Part shown: positions 41,663 to 44,614 of the stretch, in pieces
Layout of the letters: every line of letters begins with the position of its first letter
Position numbering within the stretch: the first letter of the stretch is position 1
Position numbers and translations under genes: made by a program
Assembly: GCA_013141375.1 (NCBI GenBank)
Contig: JABFRC010000310.1
Span: forward strand, 1 to 44,614
Direction: 5' to 3'
Source: Methylococcaceae bacterium
GTDB taxonomy: Bacteria; Pseudomonadota; Gammaproteobacteria; Methylococcales; Methylomonadaceae
Length of the DNA: 44,614 nucleotides
Notes under the pieces: generated by a model
The model's input: the letters and a program-made list of their open reading frames with translations, nothing else
Told to the model about the DNA's origin: nothing
Databases searched by the model: none

Positions 41663-42892
41663 TTAATTTTCCCAACGCTTAAAAATCAAAGAGGTATTAA
41701 TGCCGCCAAACGCAAAATTGTTACTCATCACATAGTCACAATCGAGTTGGCGGACCTCCCCTTTGATGTAGTCAAGCTGGGCACATTCCGGGTCAATGTT
41801 GTCAAGATTGGCAGTGGGATGAAACCAGCCTTCATTCATCATATTGATCGACACCCAGGCTTCCAGCGCGCCGCATGCACCCAGAGTATGACCGGTATAG
41901 CTTTTCATGGAACTGATGGGAATATTGCTGCCGAACACCGCATGGGTCGCCTGGCTTTCTGCCCGGTCGCCGTGTTCGGTGGCGGTGCCGTGGGCACTGA
42001 TATAGCCGATGGCAGCCGGTTCCAGTTGGGCGTTTTGCAATGCCAACCGCATAGCCACCTGCATGCTTTTGCTGTCGGGTTGGGTGACATGCAAGCCATC
42101 GGAATTGGTACCAAAGCCAACCAGCTCGGCATGTATTCTGGCACCACGCGCCAGAGCGTGATCGAGTTCTTCCAGGATGAAGGTACCGGCGCCTTCACCG
42201 ATTACCAGACCGTCACGATCGCGGTCAAAAGGCCTTGGACTTTTATCGGGCTCATCATTACGCAAACTGGTGGCAAACAGGGTATCGAATACTGCCGCTT
42301 CGGACGGCGACAATTCATCCGAGCCACCTGCGACCATGAGTTGTTGATGACCATATTTGATGGCTTCGTAAGCATAGCCAATCCCTTGACTACCGGATGT
42401 GCAGGCGCTGGAGGTGGTGTATACCCTGCCATTGATACCAAAAAACAAACCAATATTGACCGGCGAGGTATGCGCCATCATGCGGATATAGGAGGTCGCA
42501 TTCAGGCCATCAACCGCATAATTGAGCAGCATGTTGCCGAACTCGGAAATGGCCTCGAGACTCCCGGCGCAACTGCCATAGGCAATGCCGGTTTGGCCGC
42601 TGCGCAGCACCGGATCGTTTAATAAGCCGGCGTCTATCAGTGCCAATTCAGTTGCACATGTAGCAAGCAATGCCACTCGGCCCATGCCTCGGGTTTGTTT
42701 GCGGGTGTAGTGGGCGGGTTTGTCAAAATTTACCGGTGCACCTAGTCGGGTATTCAAGCCTTTGTACTTGGCCCAGTCGTCCATGGTTTGAATACCGGTG
42801 ATTTGTTTTTTAAGATGCTCGGCGACGGTTTGCCAGTCGTTGCCGATTGGCGAAATCCCTGCCATGCCGGTAACCACGACACGTTTCAACAT
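41663..42892 (-). CDS. Beta-ketoacyl-ACP synthase (aryl-polyene ApeR/FabF type)
   Basis: The enzyme condenses acyl and malonyl units on ACP. The 409-residue protein keeps the catalytic triad: Cys164 (SSACTSGSQ), His301 (SAHGTATEHGD) and His335 (SYTGHTLGACG). The N-terminus VVVTGMAGISPIGNDW and DDWAKYKGLNTRLGAPV is the form I associate with aryl-polyene ketosynthases rather than housekeeping FabF. The start overlaps the ketoreductase gene by 7 nt. The pair probably makes a specialised acyl chain; no dehydratase, ACP or transport gene lies in view. Confidence 0.85.
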   Translation of the reverse strand: MLKRVVVTGMAGISPIGNDWQTVAEHLKKQITGIQTMDDWAKYKGLNTRLGAPVNFDKPAHYTRKQTRGMGRVALLATCATELALIDAGLLNDPVLRSGQTGIAYGSCAGSLEAISEFGNMLLNYAVDGLNATSYIRMMAHTSPVNIGLFFGINGRVYTTSSACTSGSQGIGYAYEAIKYGHQQLMVAGGSDELSPSEAAVFDTLFATSLRNDEPDKSPRPFDRDRDGLVIGEGAGTFILEELDHALARGARIHAELVGFGTNSDGLHVTQPDSKSMQVAMRLALQNAQLEPAAIGYISAHGTATEHGDRAESQATHAVFGSNIPISSMKSYTGHTLGACGALEAWVSINMMNEGWFHPTANLDNIDPECAQLDYIKGEVRQLDCDYVMSNNFAFGGINTSLIFKRWEN

Positions 42893-43611
42893 AGGCCACC
42901 ATTCACGGAAATGACCTGACGGGTAATATAAGCCGCATCGTCGGACATTAAAAATGCCACCAGCGCGGCAACTTCCTTTGGCGTGCCGACCCGGCGGGCT
43001 GGAATCATTTTTTTGATTTCCTCTAGCGGCAAATCATTAACCATATCGGTCTCGATAAGTCCGGGAGCCACGCAATTGACGGTGATGTCACGTTTGGCCA
43101 ATTCCAGCGCCAGGGCTTTAGTGGCGCCGATAATGCCCGCTTTTGCGGCGCTGTAATTGACTTGGCCTCGATTGCCCATTATGCCGGACACCGACGATAA
43201 GGTGACAATGCGGCCCGGCTTACGTCGTCTGACCATCGGCATCACTACCGGCTGCAAGACATTGTAAAAGCCATCGAGATTGCTGTGAATGACGCTGTCC
43301 CATTCTTCGCCGGTCAGAGAGGGGAACGCATTGTCGGCAGTAATTCCGGCATTACACACCACACCGTAATAAGCGCCGTGAGTTTCAATATCCTGGTTGA
43401 TTTGTTCGTTGCATTGCGCGCGGTCAGCAATATCGAATTGTAAAATTCGGGCAGATCGGTCTATCTGCTGTATTTCTGCGGCAACGTCTTCGGCCTGAGC
43501 ACGTTGGCTGCGGCAATGGATCACTAAATCAAAGCCCTGGTTAGCCAGAGATAATGCGATGGCCTTACCGATACCCCGGCTGGAGCCGGTGACTAAAATA
43601 GTTTTGTTCAT
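42886..43611 (-). CDS. 3-oxoacyl-ACP reductase (ApeQ/FabG type)
   Basis: This is a short-chain dehydrogenase of 241 residues (start MNKTILVTG, ATG 43611). The TGSSRGIGKA cofactor loop and the Ser140, Tyr153, Lys157 catalytic residues (LSSVSG...YSAAK) are intact. The ending DDAAYITRQVISVNGGLC is the form seen with aryl-polyene-type ketosynthases. It overlaps the ketosynthase start by 7 nt. The panC gene lies 66 nt upstream on the same strand, so a shared transcript is possible though unlikely to be functionally linked. Confidence 0.88.
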   Translation of the reverse strand: MNKTILVTGSSRGIGKAIALSLANQGFDLVIHCRSQRAQAEDVAAEIQQIDRSARILQFDIADRAQCNEQINQDIETHGAYYGVVCNAGITADNAFPSLTGEEWDSVIHSNLDGFYNVLQPVVMPMVRRRKPGRIVTLSSVSGIMGNRGQVNYSAAKAGIIGATKALALELAKRDITVNCVAPGLIETDMVNDLPLEEIKKMIPARRVGTPKEVAALVAFLMSDDAAYITRQVISVNGGLC

Positions 43612-43677
43612 GTGTGCTCGTATGTTGTTTAACAGATCTTGTAAATGCACTTTACACTGATCAGCGCATTTTTATAG

Positions 43678-44523
43678 CTACATAGCTCTGCTAAAAGCGA
43701 TGTTATCGATCAAGCGGGTTTTACCTAATCTGGCGGCTACCAATATCACCAGTTGAATATCTTGCGATCCGGCTTTCGCCAAATCATCACTTCGGCAAAT
43801 GGCAAAGTAATCGGGCTTAAAGCCTGCCGCTTGCAATGTGCGGAGCGATAGTTGTTCAATCTCTGCATACGGTTTACCGACTAAAACGGCATCTCTCGCT
43901 GCACAAAGGGTTTGATACAGCTGGGCGGCGGTTTGTTTTTCTTGCACCGACAAGTAACCATTGCGGGAACTCATTGCCAAGCCGCTGGCCTCTCTGACGG
44001 TGTCTACGCCGACGATGTCGACGGGGATGTTCAAGTCCCGCACCATGGTTCGAATAACGGCCAATTGTTGGAAATCTTTCCGGCCAAACAGGGCGCTATC
44101 CGGCTGCACAATGTTAAACAGTTTACAGACTACGGTGGCAACACCATCGAAATGACCGGGCCTAGCAGCGCCACAGTAAATAGTTGATAGGCCGCTGACA
44201 GAGACTGTGGTTTTGGCGTCACTCGTATACACATCTGACACTGCCGGCAAAAACAACAAATCGGCACCGGCGGCGGCAAGTTTGGCCTGGTCTTCGGTTT
44301 CGGTTCGTGGGTAGCTGTCAAAATCCTCGCCCGGCCCGAATTGGGTAGGATTAACGAAGATGCTGACGACCACTCGCTCGGCATGTTGCTTGGCTTCGGT
44401 GACTAGCCTGATATGGCCTTCATGCAGATTGCCCATGGTGGGGACGAATGCTATGCGTTCGCCCGCCTGACGCCAGGTTTTGATCGTGCAGCGTAATTCA
44501 GAAACTGTGTTGACGATGAGCAT
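43678..44523 (-). CDS. panC: Pantothenate synthetase
   Basis: PanC joins pantoate and beta-alanine in pantothenate (coenzyme A) synthesis. The 281-residue protein has the HIGH motif PTMGNLHEGHI, VNPTQFGPGEDFDSYPR, FGRKDFQQLAVIRTMVRDL and AMSSRNGYL, all diagnostic. It starts 5 nt after the panB stop, as in the usual panBC operon. Confidence 0.96.
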   Translation of the reverse strand: MLIVNTVSELRCTIKTWRQAGERIAFVPTMGNLHEGHIRLVTEAKQHAERVVVSIFVNPTQFGPGEDFDSYPRTETEDQAKLAAAGADLLFLPAVSDVYTSDAKTTVSVSGLSTIYCGAARPGHFDGVATVVCKLFNIVQPDSALFGRKDFQQLAVIRTMVRDLNIPVDIVGVDTVREASGLAMSSRNGYLSVQEKQTAAQLYQTLCAARDAVLVGKPYAEIEQLSLRTLQAAGFKPDYFAICRSDDLAKAGSQDIQLVILVAARLGKTRLIDNIAFSRAM

Positions 44524-44528
44524 AATGC

Positions 44529-44614
44529 TTAATAGCTGTGTTCTGCAGTCGGAAAGTTCAGCTGTTTGACGGCTTGATGATAAGCGACAATGGCTTCTTC
44601 AATCGAGCAGGCAT
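44529..44614 (-). CDS. panB: 3-methyl-2-oxobutanoate hydroxymethyltransferase, C-terminal end (partial)
   Basis: Only the last 28 residues are in the window: ACSIEEAIVAYHQAVKQLNF then PTAEHSY and a stop at 44529. The EHSY ending is typical of PanB, and the position before panC supports the call. The rest of the gene continues beyond the window. Confidence 0.8.
   Translation of the reverse strand, partial: ACSIEEAIVAYHQAVKQLNFPTAEHSY

Overview
This 44.6 kb stretch looks like the chromosome of a gammaproteobacterial methanotroph or close methylotroph (Methylococcales-like). The lineage is inferred from gene content: a periplasmic SBP56-type methanethiol oxidase with its SCO/MauG maturation factor, an AMP/TMP-phosphorylase with a short PRPP synthetase, a VPLPA-CTERM protein, RAYT remnants and many short palindromic intergenic repeats. 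No rRNA, tRNA or CRISPR array was recognised.

Layout. (1) 1-5.6 kb: nickel-acquisition operon(s), tonB (cut by the window edge)-exbB-exbD-nikR, then a TonB-dependent receptor and a HupE/UreJ-type permease. (2) 5.7-14.3 kb: a large secreted beta-propeller/PKD protein, a translationally coupled DUF6973 + lipoprotein pair, a cupin, and a 1,376-residue membrane protein of unknown function. (3) 14.4-19.2 kb: a DUF6316-like protein, then a sulfur cassette: a leaderless NemR/AcuR-type tetR with DUF4242, metY (O-acetylhomoserine sulfhydrylase) and mtoX (methanethiol oxidase). Near-identical palindromes lie in the tetR promoter and upstream of mtoX. (4) 19.2-24.6 kb: an accessory island between mtoX and its presumed maturation gene. 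It holds a Tae4/Tai4 amidase effector-immunity pair with a DUF1287 protein, flanked by direct composite repeats, then a BrnT/CopG toxin-antitoxin pair, a RAYT transposase split by a hairpin insertion, and a 7-repeat beta-propeller protein. (5) 24.6-26.5 kb: a single-chain SCO1-MauG fusion. (6) 26.6-32.1 kb: DUF3465, a run of small secreted or membrane ORFs, a Wzz/GumC polysaccharide co-polymerase with a degenerate tyrosine-recombinase-like C-terminus, a POT transporter and DNA glycosylase I. (7) 32.1-39 kb: a DnaA-box cluster, AMP-phosphorylase-like + PRPP synthetase, ASCH protein, nucleotidyltransferase, PPK2, and a two-gene unit of a di-iron ODP-like sensor and a diguanylate cyclase. (8) 39-44.6 kb: a subtilisin-like VPLPA-CTERM protein behind a sigma-54 promoter candidate, a 214 bp MITE-like element, a lipoprotein, an aryl-polyene-type ketosynthase/ketoreductase pair, panC and the end of panB.

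The most coherent higher-order reading is a methanethiol response and assimilation locus. The TetR regulator would sense a reactive (sulfur or electrophile) signal and control its own gene and mtoX. MetY could fix methanethiol or sulfide into methionine or homocysteine. MtoX would oxidise methanethiol in the periplasm, and the SCO-MauG fusion would supply copper and the oxidative cofactor maturation MtoX needs. An island rich in repeats and conflict genes has accumulated between the oxidase and its maturase.
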